A stretch of 64,000 bases of DNA from NCBI GenBank assembly GCA_033558025.1, contig JAUCEF010000013.1, positions 4,085,001 to 4,149,000 on the forward strand, written 5' to 3'. The notes under the pieces are model-generated. The model was not told where the DNA came from. It was given only the letters and a program-made list of their open reading frames with translations, and did not search any database. Shown in pieces: positions 43,114 to 53,806 of this stretch; position 1 is the first letter of the stretch, and the number at the start of each line of letters is the position of its first letter. Source of the DNA: Phytophthora sp. 'mugwort'. Taxonomy: Eukaryota > Oomycota > Peronosporomycetes > Peronosporales > Peronosporaceae. A program made the translations under genes and the position numbers.

Positions 43114-45146
43114 GTGACAGCTGCGAGAGAGCAACTGGAAGAAGAAACGCCCGAACTGGTCCGCCAGCCTTCGCAGCCCATCATCATGGCGGCTCCTCGT
43201 CGTGACCAGACTTGGCATGCTGAGTGGCGAAACAAGGCCCCACAGGTCGAGTTCTCGTTGCCCACCGATGATGCACTCGCGTCAGCGGAAAAGGCTATGT
43301 TGGATCCCGAGCGCAACGCTGATGACAAGAAAGCAGCTGTTCTACGTGGAGTTCCCCAGCTCGTCTCGAGTAAGTTGACCTACTCCATGTGGATTCCTGC
43401 TCGAGACCTGACCGCCACGTTCTCTGATACGGAGATCATGACCTCGCTCAGATCGGATACGCAACCGGCCATCTGGTCGGCCAACGTCAGCCATCTGCGC
43501 GATTTCAAGACTATCCGGAACTCTGGCATCAGCTTTGTATGCACTGATCAAGCTGTCGCATCCAAGTTGGGTGGCCAGACGCTGTCGATCTGCGACCGAA
43601 ATATCGGGTTCAACCGTACTCCAAGTACTCCAGCTGGTACTATGTTGACTTGCAGCGCCTGCCTGACGAGCTCGATGACAGCAAGATCTACGACTGGTTC
43701 GCCGCACATGGGACACCACCGGTGTTCATCTGCCCTAGTCGTACGATCCGCGGTCTGAAGTCACGCAGCCGCCGAGTGTACTTCAACCACAAGTCTCCGC
43801 CCGAGTCGCGGATGCTTACGCCAACGACGCCGTTGCGAGAAATCAAGTTCGGTGACCATGGATACGCGGTGGTCAATCACCGCATCCGTGCGTTCAACCA
43901 CGGCACGCCGCCCTTCCTGAAGGCGATGCACGAGAAACGCAAGGCTCACCCATCATCATCTAAGTCGGTTGACCATGCGGCACATCAGGCTTCTTCGAAG
44001 CCTGCTGTTGCCACGAGCGCCGAAGCCAATGGCACGCCTATGGAAACGTCGGACGCCGAGTACGAGCCATCCGAGCCTAATGGCTCAGAAGTGAGTGACT
44101 CGGAAGCCAGTTCAGGCAGCGCTATGGAAGGTGTTGAAGGAGAAACTGTTGAAGACGGGATCACAGTCCAGCCCAATTCTATTTGGCCGTCGGACGAAGA
44201 ACCTCCAAATTTTCCCACTGGCTCGATCAAGCAAACGGACCGGGAGCCAACGCGTATCTTGCGCGCCAAGCAACTTGTCTTTGGCAAGATGTCCACTCCC
44301 ACGGCCAAGACAAGGGAACTACCCCCGTCCCAGACTGGCTATCCAGTACTGGCATCCACCAACCAGTATGAGTGGCTGAGTGAGGGAGATGGTGGCAATG
44401 TCCCACCTGATCAGGATATGACTCTCTGGGACAGTACTCAGATCCCGCCCTCCCCGGTTGCCTCGTATGTCAAGCTGTCCAAGCCTGCCGAAAAGATACT
44501 CAACAGCGCTGCGATCAAGTACCCTGCAGAAACGATCACCCTCAATGACCTCTGCGACGTCATCGAATCGTATCTGACGGAGTTCTCGAACACCTCAGAT
44601 GCCGATAGCAGCTTGTACGGGATCCAAGCCCAACCTAGCGTCCATCGCTTTTTATTAGACACCTCGGCTCCCGGTAGTAACTATCAGCATCTTCGCAGCA
44701 AGACGTTTGGCCACGCAGTACTCCGAATGATCTCCACGAAGCTAGACTCCTCGGCGAAGGACCACTCGCTCAAGAACAAGTTGGCCGAGCTCTTCCCGGA
44801 CGCTGACGACCTAAGCCCAGAAGTCGTGCTGCAGAGCCTTTGCTCTACCCCAAACGAGTTCTGGCTCCAAACGCGACTGGCCGAGTTTGATCTTGCGTTG
44901 CAAGTGATTGCTCCAAGCATCTATATGGATCCGGTCAAGGTCTGCGCTCTAATCCAAGAAGAAGCTACTACGCTGCCCCATCCGATGTGGCACCTCTGGG
45001 ACGATCGCACCCTAGGAGTACTGGTAACCTCGCCGTTGGCAACTCGACTCCTTGATGGCCCGTTGCCGGACGACTTACGCCAATGCATCGCTGATCTCCA
45101 GCAAACGGCTTCGGCAGTAGCCAACTCGGGTAGCCCGTCTCTCTAA
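43114..45146 (+). pseudogene. LINE ORF1 protein, one frameshift
   Basis: The first frame (43114-43610) reads TWHAEWRNKAPQVEFSLPTD, VSHLRDFKTIRNSGISFVC and LGGQTLSICDRNIGF. At about 43605 the frame changes and continues YSKYSSWYYVDLQRLPDELD, then a nucleic-acid-binding-like block (SRRVYFNHKSPPE, FGDHGYAVVNHRIRAFNHGT). A Ser/Glu-rich stretch and an open tail run to TAA at 45144. No CCHC knuckle is visible, so it differs from the ORF1 of many LINEs. The role by analogy is RNA binding and chaperoning of the element RNA. No clear ATG decides the start; it may lie upstream of 43114. Confidence 0.65.
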
Positions 45147-48100
45147 TGGGAATTGGGCCTGAGAGGGTTCTCGCTGAACGCTAACGGCATGAACCGGACC
45201 TCAAGGAGCTCGCTGCAGTACTTCTCTAAGACCTTTCACATGATCGGTCTTCAGGAGACGTGCTTCACCGGGCCCCTCAACTGCCAGTGCTTGAAACAGA
45301 TCTGGAGAAAAACCTCGCGGTTTAATTCCAGCTTTTGGTCGCAAGAACATATAACTACATACACAGGGGCACGCTGGTGTGGGCTTACTACTCACGCCGA
45401 CATGCCCTGTTCAAGGTATCCAAGACGTTACCCTCCGTCATGTTAGCTCGGCTGATATGATGGATCGGTACTTACTACTACGCGGCACTCTGGACTTGAA
45501 AGAGACGTACATTCATGTGGTGTATGCCCCCGTTAGAGGCCAGAAGCGGCCAACTTTCTTTAAGAACCTTCCAAGAGACTTCGACGATGATGTGCTGCAC
45601 ATTGTCATGGGCGACTTCAACACGGTGATGTCAAGCCAACTGGACCAAGCCAGCCACACCGACCGAAATCGGTCGCGGGGACGAACCGAGCTGCTGGACT
45701 GGATGCAAGCTATCATCGTTGTGGATGCATGGCGCCTGGAACATCCGACGCTCGTCGAGTTCACCAGCCCCAACTCCAGCTCAAGGTTAGACTACGTGAT
45801 GCTAAGCTCCCAGCTCTTCCACTCGGCCATGCAGGGCATTCTGCACGACTTTCGCAATCGCTCCAATATGGGTGACCACTGCGGCATCGACTTTCGACTC
45901 GGATCTGCTGTCTTTCGGCCGGCTAAGGGACCCCCCTGGCGCTGCCCAGAATGGATCATCCAGCTTCTTGAAGCGCAGCAGTATTTCCAAGAATCGCTGA
46001 TCAAGTTGGCAGACATGCTCCATGCACCAACGGACTCCCACTACAACCCGGGCTGCCTACTCGACGAGCACAAGCGTCGCGTCAACATCTTCCTGCACGA
46101 GTTATTCGAATCCCGGAAGAATGTTCGCCAGCGCGAACGTGAGGAACTGCACCTGGAAATCAATGATCTGCAGCACCGCCAAGCGACGGAGCCTACCGAT
46201 GATCAACGCCGGCGGCTGACTAAAAAGAGGGCACTACTGGAGGTCAAGATGAAGGTGAAAAAGTTCTACGCATCGAAGGAAAAGTTTGCCTCCGACCTCC
46301 ATGATTCTGAGCGAGGTACCAAGTATTTCTTCCGACCGCCTCAGATCCTGCACAACACTCTGATTCCTGTCAATTCGCCGGAGGAGTTGGAAGTCATGTG
46401 ACAGGAGTTCAACCAGTTTTGGTCCGGGATCTATCGTTCACCTTCAAGGGAGTTCCATCATGACAAGCCGAAATGGGATCACATTAAGCTGGCCCAGATC
46501 CTTAAACACACGACCAAGCATCTGACGCCGAAGCAAGCTGCCTATCTTGACAGTCCACTCACAGCAAATGACTTCTACTGGGCTATCAAGCATACGTCAT
46601 CGGGGAAGGCACCAGGACCCGATGGGTTACCCCTGGCCTACTACCTAACTGATGTGCGGCTTTGGAGCCGTATCCTGGAGATTGTCTACGCGGCTCAACT
46701 GGAGAAAGGCAGGATGTCCAAGTTCCAGCGTCGCGGCCAAGTCTGCTTGCTATACAAGAAGGGAGACAGTAAAGAGCCTGGGAACTACGGACCCAGTACC
46801 CTCCTCAACGTCGATGCCACGCTGGCCCCCCAAGATACTGGCATACCGCCTGGGAACTGTCTTAAGATAGTCTCCTATTCTCTGACCAGTATGGCTTCGT
46901 GCATGGGCGCGATATTCGTCATGCTCACCTGCGGCTTCAAGCACACATGAAAGTGTATGAAGACGATGACGCGGTGGCTGGTGCTGTCTTGCTTGACTTT
47001 GCCAAGGCCTTCGACGGCGTGGTGTGGGATGCTCTTGACATGATCCTCGAGCACTTCCGCTTCGGCCAAGTGTTTTGTCGCTGGGTACGCGTGATGTTTC
47101 CTGGGACTTTGGTGGCGCTACTATTCAACGGTAGCCCACTTTCGCCCTTTGAATTAGGAAGAGGCGTGCGGCAAGGAGACCCTCTCTCCCCGGGTCTGTT
47201 CGTGTTTTACGCGGAACCTTTGCTGAACTTGATTTGCGCCAAGATGAAGGATGCTGGACTTCGGTGTGGAGCCTCTTCGGTGGTCCATACAATTATCAGT
47301 TTTGCTGATGACTACACTGGACTACTGAGGGACCTGCGGGATACTCAGCGTCTACTGGACTTGGTGGATCTCTTCTATGAGGCATCGGGCATGGAGCTGA
47401 ACAAGAACAAGACCGTGGTGCTGCCGTTCCACCCCTGGAACAGTGAAACCGACAGCATCCGTGAGGAACTACACCAATTGGGACAAAGGTTGTTGGGAAC
47501 AACGACTCGGCCAAACTGCTTGGTATATACTACGGTCCCAAGCTCACAGATGCGGCACGGCTACAGCACATATTGGCGGACATGCAGACAAGGTGTTCAC
47601 TGTGGAAGTACCGGGCACGCACTCTGCGAGGACAAGTGGTCATCCTACATCAGATCATCTTGCCTGTTCTCTGGTACACGACCAGTGTCTTCTACATACC
47701 TGAAACTGGTTTCCAATACCAAGTCCAGGACATGATAGTACGGTTCATGACCCAGTCTTCTACGTCGAACATCGTGCCCCGAGCTTGGTGGACGTTGCCC
47801 ATGCACATGGGAGGCCTCGGCTTAACGCCTGTGAAAACGATGATCGAGGGACTCCAACTACACATACTCTGCAAGCTGATCATGGCCGTACGCCAGTCAC
47901 CGGATGATGTACCCTCATGGGCCGCCCAGGTCATTTCGCTATTTGATGAAACCTTGGGGACGCGACTTTGACATCCTGTACGCGCCGGTCTGGAACAGCC
48001 CTCATCATGTGGTGTCTCGATGGCTAAGACGATGGAGACCGCTTGGTTTGTATTGGTACCATGTTCTCTTCCTTTGGAACACCAAACTGCGCCCCAAGAT

Positions 48101-49326
48101 CACTCGCAACATGACCAAGTTTGACAAGTTGACAATGCCGCTGCTGGACAATGTGGATATCACGACTGCAACCAAGACGCCCAAGACCCTGCGAGCCGCA
48201 AACCTGGGAATTGTCCAAGACCTTATTCGCTTAAAGGTTTATCGGATATCTGACTTATTTGAGCTTAGTGGATACCCGCCTCAAGCCGCCAAGCTATCCC
48301 AAGTCATCCGTGAGCATGGCCAGCCTGGGCGTGCTAACAGCGTGAGCTTCTGCGGGTCTTTCTTAACTAAGATTGACTCGCTGTTACGACCGTTGGCCAA
48401 CATGCCCATTGGACCCCGCCCCAAGCCACACTATGGCTGCGCACTCCATACTTGGAGAACTTCAATGGCTATGAAGTCGCGATCTCACGGTGTCGTTAAT
48501 ACGCAAGCTCCTGGTCCAGTACAAGGTACCCGGCCTGCCAACGACTGCACGTGGCCTTGAACAAGCGCCTCCCGCAAATGTATGGGGCAGGGACCTAAAG
48601 ATGAACAAACACGTACTACCAGTGAACGCGGACTTGCTGTACAGACTTCAGCACAACGCACTTTGGGTGGGCTTTAGGCTGCAGCACGTGCAAGGCGCTA
48701 TGACTCGCTGCCATTATGGGTGTGGAGTCATTGAAACTGTCTTCCATCTCTTTTGGTATTGTGACTTTGCGGCAACCGTATGGGCGGAATGGCTTGACGT
48801 GTTCCAGCAGTGGTTTGAGTCTCCCATTGAGTGGGTGACTGTGGTCTACTTCGCGGACACCATGCCTACGCCCCGAGCCAAAAAGGATTTTGGTTACAGC
48901 CTCTTTGCGGTCTTCCACATAGTGAGAGTTGTGGTACTTCGCTGCCTATGGACGCACTGCAATGACATCCGCTTCCATGAGTATGAACCAAGTCTCATCG
49001 GCGTCAAGGCTCGGCTGCACGCCCTGATGGACATTCATGCTGCTGCCTTATGGCAGGCAACCCAGGCGCAAGCAATAAGACAGTCCTCGCAGGTGAGTAG
49101 GCAACTACACACCTTATTGCGAGGACTGCCTGTGTCGGCACCCTTTGACGATAATGGCCCAAGCGACCACGAGGCGGAAGCCCGTCAGCGGGACTCCTTA
49201 CTCGCGGACATGTTGAACCACAACAGGGAAGAGACGTCCGGAGCGTTGGCGCCCTTCACAACTGCAAACGCAAGCGATCGCGGGTGGAAACCCGTCAGCG
49301 AGGCTCCTTTCCCGCGGCCATGTTAA
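45147..49326 (+). pseudogene. LINE ORF2: endonuclease, reverse transcriptase, zinc motif
   Basis: The endonuclease starts GFSLNANGMNRTSRSS and then IGLQETCF (catalytic Glu). It continues after a frameshift at about 45384 with HVVYAPVRGQKRP, VMGDFNTVMSS (Asp and Asn), SRLDYVML and MGDHCGIDF. The reverse transcriptase has SGKAPGPDGLPLAYY, VLLDFAKAFDGVVWDAL (motif A Asp), RGVRQGDPLSPGLFVFYAEP and SFADDYTGLL (motif C). The C-terminal part ends with CHYGCGVIETVFHLFWYC, a zinc-binding motif near 48710. Lesions are a TGA at 46399, frame changes near 45384, 46825, 46890, 47495, 47950 and 48450. Catalytic residues are otherwise kept. Confidence 0.85.
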
Positions 49327-50179
49327 ACTGAAGCCGGAAGAGACGCCTGTAGCCCGAAGGTAAGGCCACAAGCTCAAGGCTTCATCCTGATGTCTTACAA
49401 TCCGCCGCCGGCGTGCTCGGCCATTACTGGCTTCAGTCTCCACCATTTTCACGCCCATACGCCAAGTTCCCGGCTCCATTTGCCGATCGCTTAGCGGGCA
49501 TTGCCTTATGTCTGCTGTACCCGAAGGAGGTGTGGATTTTTGAACCCAGGCGGGGCCCCACGTTGGCGGACAGGCGGGTGAAGAACGCGACACGCTACAG
49601 ACGCTTACGCGTTGTTATGGCATGCACGACATCACTGGACTACTCTTTGGATCGAGGTCTAGAACGGCGCCACACTCCCGAGCCGTGCGTACTACAAGGC
49701 CTACAAGCCCATGAGACGACGACTGGGAGGCTTTGCCCCTCTAGACCACGACCCGCATCTCTCCTACTGAAGTGCCCGGTCAATCAGTCTCAAGAACTAC
49801 CGGGTCTAACCGTGTTTCCGGGCCTACAGCCCATGAGACGGCGCACAGTAGCCCCCAAGACTACCAGTCAAGTCACAAGACCAGATATGCCAACCTTCGC
49901 GGCCAAGCCCCAACCATAGTCCGAAAGGTCTGGTCGGCCCGGGGGATTGAACCCTGGCCGCTCGGCCCGGAGACGTCTCGGGACGTCCACCAGTTTCCTC
50001 CTGGACACTAAAATGGGTCTTTCAGGTACCACTTTCGAGAAATTTGACCTTTTTTGGACACCAATTGGATACTTGGTACCCAAGTTTTGGGTCCACATGA
50101 CCCAAATCGATCCCAAATAGCAAGTAGGGTAGCTAAGTAGGTTGCTTACTAGCCTTAAAGTGGAATGTATTTTTGTTAA
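49327..50179 (+). other. LINE 3' region with two diverged duplications and a stem-loop
   Basis: The end of ORF2 and start of the 3' region (49162-49360) contain two diverged copies of a roughly 105-bp unit (CCCGTCAGCG...GAAGAGACG in both). A second diverged pair, GGCCTACA(A)GCCCATGAGACG, lies near 49700 and 49825. The last 219 bp (49961-50179) are shared with the short element at 58568-58904. They include the stem-loop TTTGGGTC-CACAT-GACCCAAA at 50086-50106. Confidence 0.8.
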
Positions 50180-50196
50180 TCTGCGTCGTTCAGCAG
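50180..50196. repeat. LINE target-site duplication, right copy
   Basis: TCTGCGTCGTTCAGCAG, identical to 42768-42784. Confidence 0.9.
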
Positions 50197-50399
50197 CTTC
50201 ATCTACATGTGGATTGGTTTATCATTCAACTCGTCACGATACTTGTCAATGATAATTTGTAGGTGTTCTGATAGCTCGGACTCTTCCCATGCCGCTAAGA
50301 CCAAGGGATAAACCACACAGAATCATGGCTTTTCGTGGATAAAGGATCCCGTCTTTGTCTCTATTTGTGCTAATAGCCCGAGCGCAACGAGCAGCAAGC

Positions 50400-51652
50400 T
50401 CAAGAAAAATTCGTTTTCCAGCAAATGTCCAGATGCCCTTCCTGGTCCAGGCCTATCGGAAAATCTTTCATCTGCGCCAAGCGTATGTTTTCCTTATCCC
50501 ATTCATCCGTCCACATGTCTTTTATGGCCTTAATTATAAATGAGTCTGCCGGCTGGCATAAGTGTGTTGAGTTAGCCGGCAAGAATTCAACTCTTATCTT
50601 TTTCACCTCGAGAATGTCGGCGAACTCTTCCAACTTGTGACCACTTGCGTTGTCCGTGTACACAACTTGGATTTGATCGCGGGGGTGACGATGGTTACAG
50701 AGGTTGTTTTGCAGCCATACTCGAAACAAACGCTGGTCCATCCAGCCTTTTGGCCCACTGCGGTAAGTTGCACACGGTGCATCGTCTGGGACCTTTTGAA
50801 TAGGATACCTGCCTTTCTGGTTCTGAAAGATAAGCATCAGCGGTTCAATGTGTGCACGTTGCCCTCCACGAATTTTTAGGACAAGCATCATACCTTCTCC
50901 CCGCTAACAACGTAGCGGATGGACATATCTCCACGAAAACCGAGGGTCTTCTTGTTATCCATATTGATCACAAAGTGCGCCTCGTCCATGTTAAATACAT
51001 TGGCTTCAATTAATTTACCATTGTCAAACTCTCGTTTTTGTTTGCCAAGGTGAATCGCAATGCTTCGCTCAATTACCGCTTCTTTCTCTGGGCTACACTC
51101 CAATATGCCACATTGTCTCCGAGATGCTATATCGAAACAGGCACAAAAATGATGAATCCATCGTGAGGTTACACGATCTTTCAACTGGATGGCCTTTTCA
51201 TCAATTGTTGTTGCACAAAATCGGCCTGCAGAAGAACTCAACACATGAATTACAGTTTGGCTTAGCAGTGCCCTTGATATCTTCACACCCGTCTTTCAAA
51301 GACGGCAAAATTCACCTAGCAACTGACTGTACAACCACTCCACCCACGGCGCGCTTTTACACCCTATTCCAGAAGCGGCTTGAAGCCTCATTCTCTTCTT
51401 GACTCCACACTGAACTGTGACGACCGATTTTCGTTTCATTGCAGTGTGCTGGCCCTGCTCCTTCCACCACCGACTAGCCTTCTGCAGGTTCGCCTTCTGA
51501 TTCCCGGTAAAAATGCTAGGAAACTTAGAAACAGCTGTTGAAGGTAGCCAATTCTTTTCTTCTTCATGCAATTTCTGCATGTACAGCACTACCCGCGTTT
51601 TGTCGGTTAGAGTCGCAACTGATTGGGGCGCACAGTGCACTGGATAATGCAC
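50400..51652 (-). pseudogene. Pogo/CENP-B-like DDE transposase (second family), decayed
   Basis: Read from 51652 leftwards: an N-terminal DNA-binding part (KFPSIFTGNQKANLQKASRW). After a frame change it continues CATTIDEKAIQLKDRVTSRW, then NVFNMDEAHFVINMDNKKTL (first catalytic Asp, about 51000). Next are KIRGGQRAHIEPLMLIFQNQ, GPKGWMDQRLFRVWLQNN, VVYTDNASGHKLEEFADIL (second Asp, about 50640) and EFLPANSTHLCQPADSFIIK. The DDE core is therefore nearly complete. Three open frames overlap, so two frameshifts separate the parts; otherwise the catalytic text is little changed, suggesting a fairly recent loss. Confidence 0.75.
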
Positions 51653-51924
51653 AGTACACCAGCTGATATGCCGCTGCTGCTGCTGATATTGTCTGGAACT
51701 GTAACGGAGCTACTATCGACGCGTGGCTCGATTGAGGGGTGTTCTAACTCGGTTTGTCCTCGCGGTCCTCGCTCTCCCCCTCGGAGGACAAGCACTTCCC
51801 GACCGATTGGACGCCACGTTCAGGCTTGACATCAAGGTAATGAGGAGGCCGAAGAAAGGCTTCCAGTTTGCTTTGTTTTTTTTCTGTTTCGGGGTTAGGG
51901 TGAGGACTGGCCCAGTCTTCAGCG

Positions 51925-52077
51925 CAACCGTAGATCCTGGGCACACTCGACACCGGATATGCGCACCTTGCTTCTCCTTGACAGGCCCACCCCGCAGAAC
52001 GGGTGATTCCTGTTTCCACAAAGGTCACACGAACGGGAGACACTCGTTGTGTCTTCTCCGCAGCCACTGCACGTACT
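51925..52077 (-). pseudogene. Cysteine-rich zinc-binding fragment
   Basis: One minus-strand frame reads CSGCGEDTTSVSRSCDLCGN then NHPFCGVGL, giving the pattern C-x2-C-x10-C-x2-C-x4-H-x2-C. Such treble-clef-like fragments occur at the N-terminus of proteins of oomycete transposable elements. It ends in a stop near 51925. Whether it belongs to the adjacent pogo-like relic or to a different element is not known. Confidence 0.45.
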
Positions 52078-52199
52078 TGGCATCCTATCGTCCTTTCGCT
52101 TTTACTACGATATATCTCCGCAAATGAGAGTGAGACAGAATCTTCGCAGAGCGTCTGCAATTACTGTGGGTTGATGGGGCCTCACTCGGGGAGAACAAA

Positions 52200-53806
52200 T
52201 AGTCTAGCCCATGTTATTTACGCGCCCACACCATTTGCGAATCCACACTAATTACACTTCTTGCTGTAGCGCTGTCGTCGTCGTCATAATCGTGTAGGTG
52301 GGAGTCCATGAGTATGTCCCCTTTTAAGCCAGCTCTAGACGCAAAAAAACATCGTTCATAATCGACCACAGTGCTTCACCCATATCCCGAACCTAATCGG
52401 TATTGTTCCCCTTTTGTTTAGCTGCACGCCTTCTTTTGCTGGACATGCACTTGAGTTTACATACTTCTGCGAGTGGTAATAACAGTCAGATGAAGTAAAT
52501 ATTAGTGGGGAAATTTATCAGATATAATAATCGTCGATAGTGTATACCTGCTCTTGCTTGATCACAAGCCCAAAGACTACTAGCAAAGGGCAGTCACGCC
52601 AGGGCCTTCATCGTCTTCACATCTGGGGACTCGAGGCGGCACTTTACCTCGCCGTCCTTAAAGCAGAACCGCAGCATATCAGTGATCATGATGTTCGTCC
52701 ACCGCAAGCGACCACCGGCTGTGCCCTCGCACCATTCTTCTTTACCACGCGCTTTGCCGGCGCCGTACGCTGCGTTGTACTCTCGATCGGAGCTGGAGTA
52801 TCGGAGCCATTGTCTTCAAGCTGACGCCAGTCGTCAAGCGGCTATCAGTCATCAAGCTGCTGCCGGTCGTCAAACTGCTGTCATCCATCCAAATTTGGTA
52901 AATGGATCTGATCCGGTGCGAGGGGCAGGGGCTTGTAGATTGCGGAAGTGGAAGTGCGAATGACTGGCGAAAAATGGATCGGTCCTCGTCTTCACCTACA
53001 CCAGTCACAGAACCGTAGCGTCAAGTAAAGAAAACAAAATGTACTGCCCCACTAACCCAAGGATTTACCTCTTGCGACAGAACAAGTTCTGCACTTGGAC
53101 AAGGGTCTCGATGAGCACATGCATTCATAGGAGTTGAAGTTCCTCGGGTAGAACATTGATACGACAGCACTGGAACTGTCTGTCGAGGGCGGACCGCTTG
53201 TTTTGATGCCTGACAAGGCAGAATTCCGTTGATAATGCGGTGTAGGAAAAACATGCGACTTTCATTCAGTCCAGGAAGAATCGTCCATTTTTGTGATGGT
53301 TGGCCTCTCAAGACTACTGATGGTTTGATGCGTGCACCCGTCATGGCACGAATGCATCTAAAATATTAAATATGATGTATGCGTCTTACTCAACAAAGGA
53401 GTGATGTATCACCTGAAATTTCGAATTCAAAAGGGTCCACCGCGGCGCAACCTCAGTAAATGAGAATACATTAGGATTAACTAACTTCTTTCGCAAGCAA
53501 GTGGTGAACGGGAGAAATCTACAGTCAAGGATATATGCAAGAACAGGCTAAGCTACGGAGCCTATCGGCTGAAATATGAGTTGCCTATTGAGCCAGTTCA
53601 AGAAGGGAATTATCTTCATCACCCCAATGAGACACCAAACCAACGTCCCTCGTTTAGATAAGTCGCTTTGTAAGGTAACGTCGTGCCTCTGGCAAAGTCG
53701 AGTCGTCCATGTCCTTCGTCAAGCGCTTCAATTAACGGATGCCCTCCGACATCTCAGCAGCGGCAGAATCGTCTCGAGTTAAAGATCCATCTTCTCGTGT
53801 CGTATT
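52200..53806. other. Unassigned; short protein-like fragments and a small repeat
   Basis: The minus strand at 52730-52590 reads EWCEGTAGGRLRWTNIMITD followed by MLRFCFKDGEVKCRLESP and a stop, reminiscent of a DNA-binding frame of a DNA transposon, but not identifiable. Three diverged copies of an 18-20-bp unit (GTC(G/A)TCAA(G/A)C(T/G)GCT) lie at about 52828-52885. Nothing else is supported. Confidence 0.35.

Larger units (their letters stand above)
42785..50179 (+). mobile_element. Full-length LINE (non-LTR) insertion
   Basis: The element is bounded by a perfect 17-bp target duplication. It has a GC-rich 5' region of about 300 bp with many Pro/Arg codons, ORF1 (43114-45146), ORF2 with endonuclease, reverse transcriptase and C-terminal zinc motif (45147-49326), and an 850-bp 3' region ending TTTTTGTTAA. 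The presence of the whole 5' region next to the duplication shows that it inserted without 5' truncation. The copy now carries several frameshifts and stops. The endonuclease resembles the apurinic type of the L1/Tx1 group. Confidence 0.9.
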
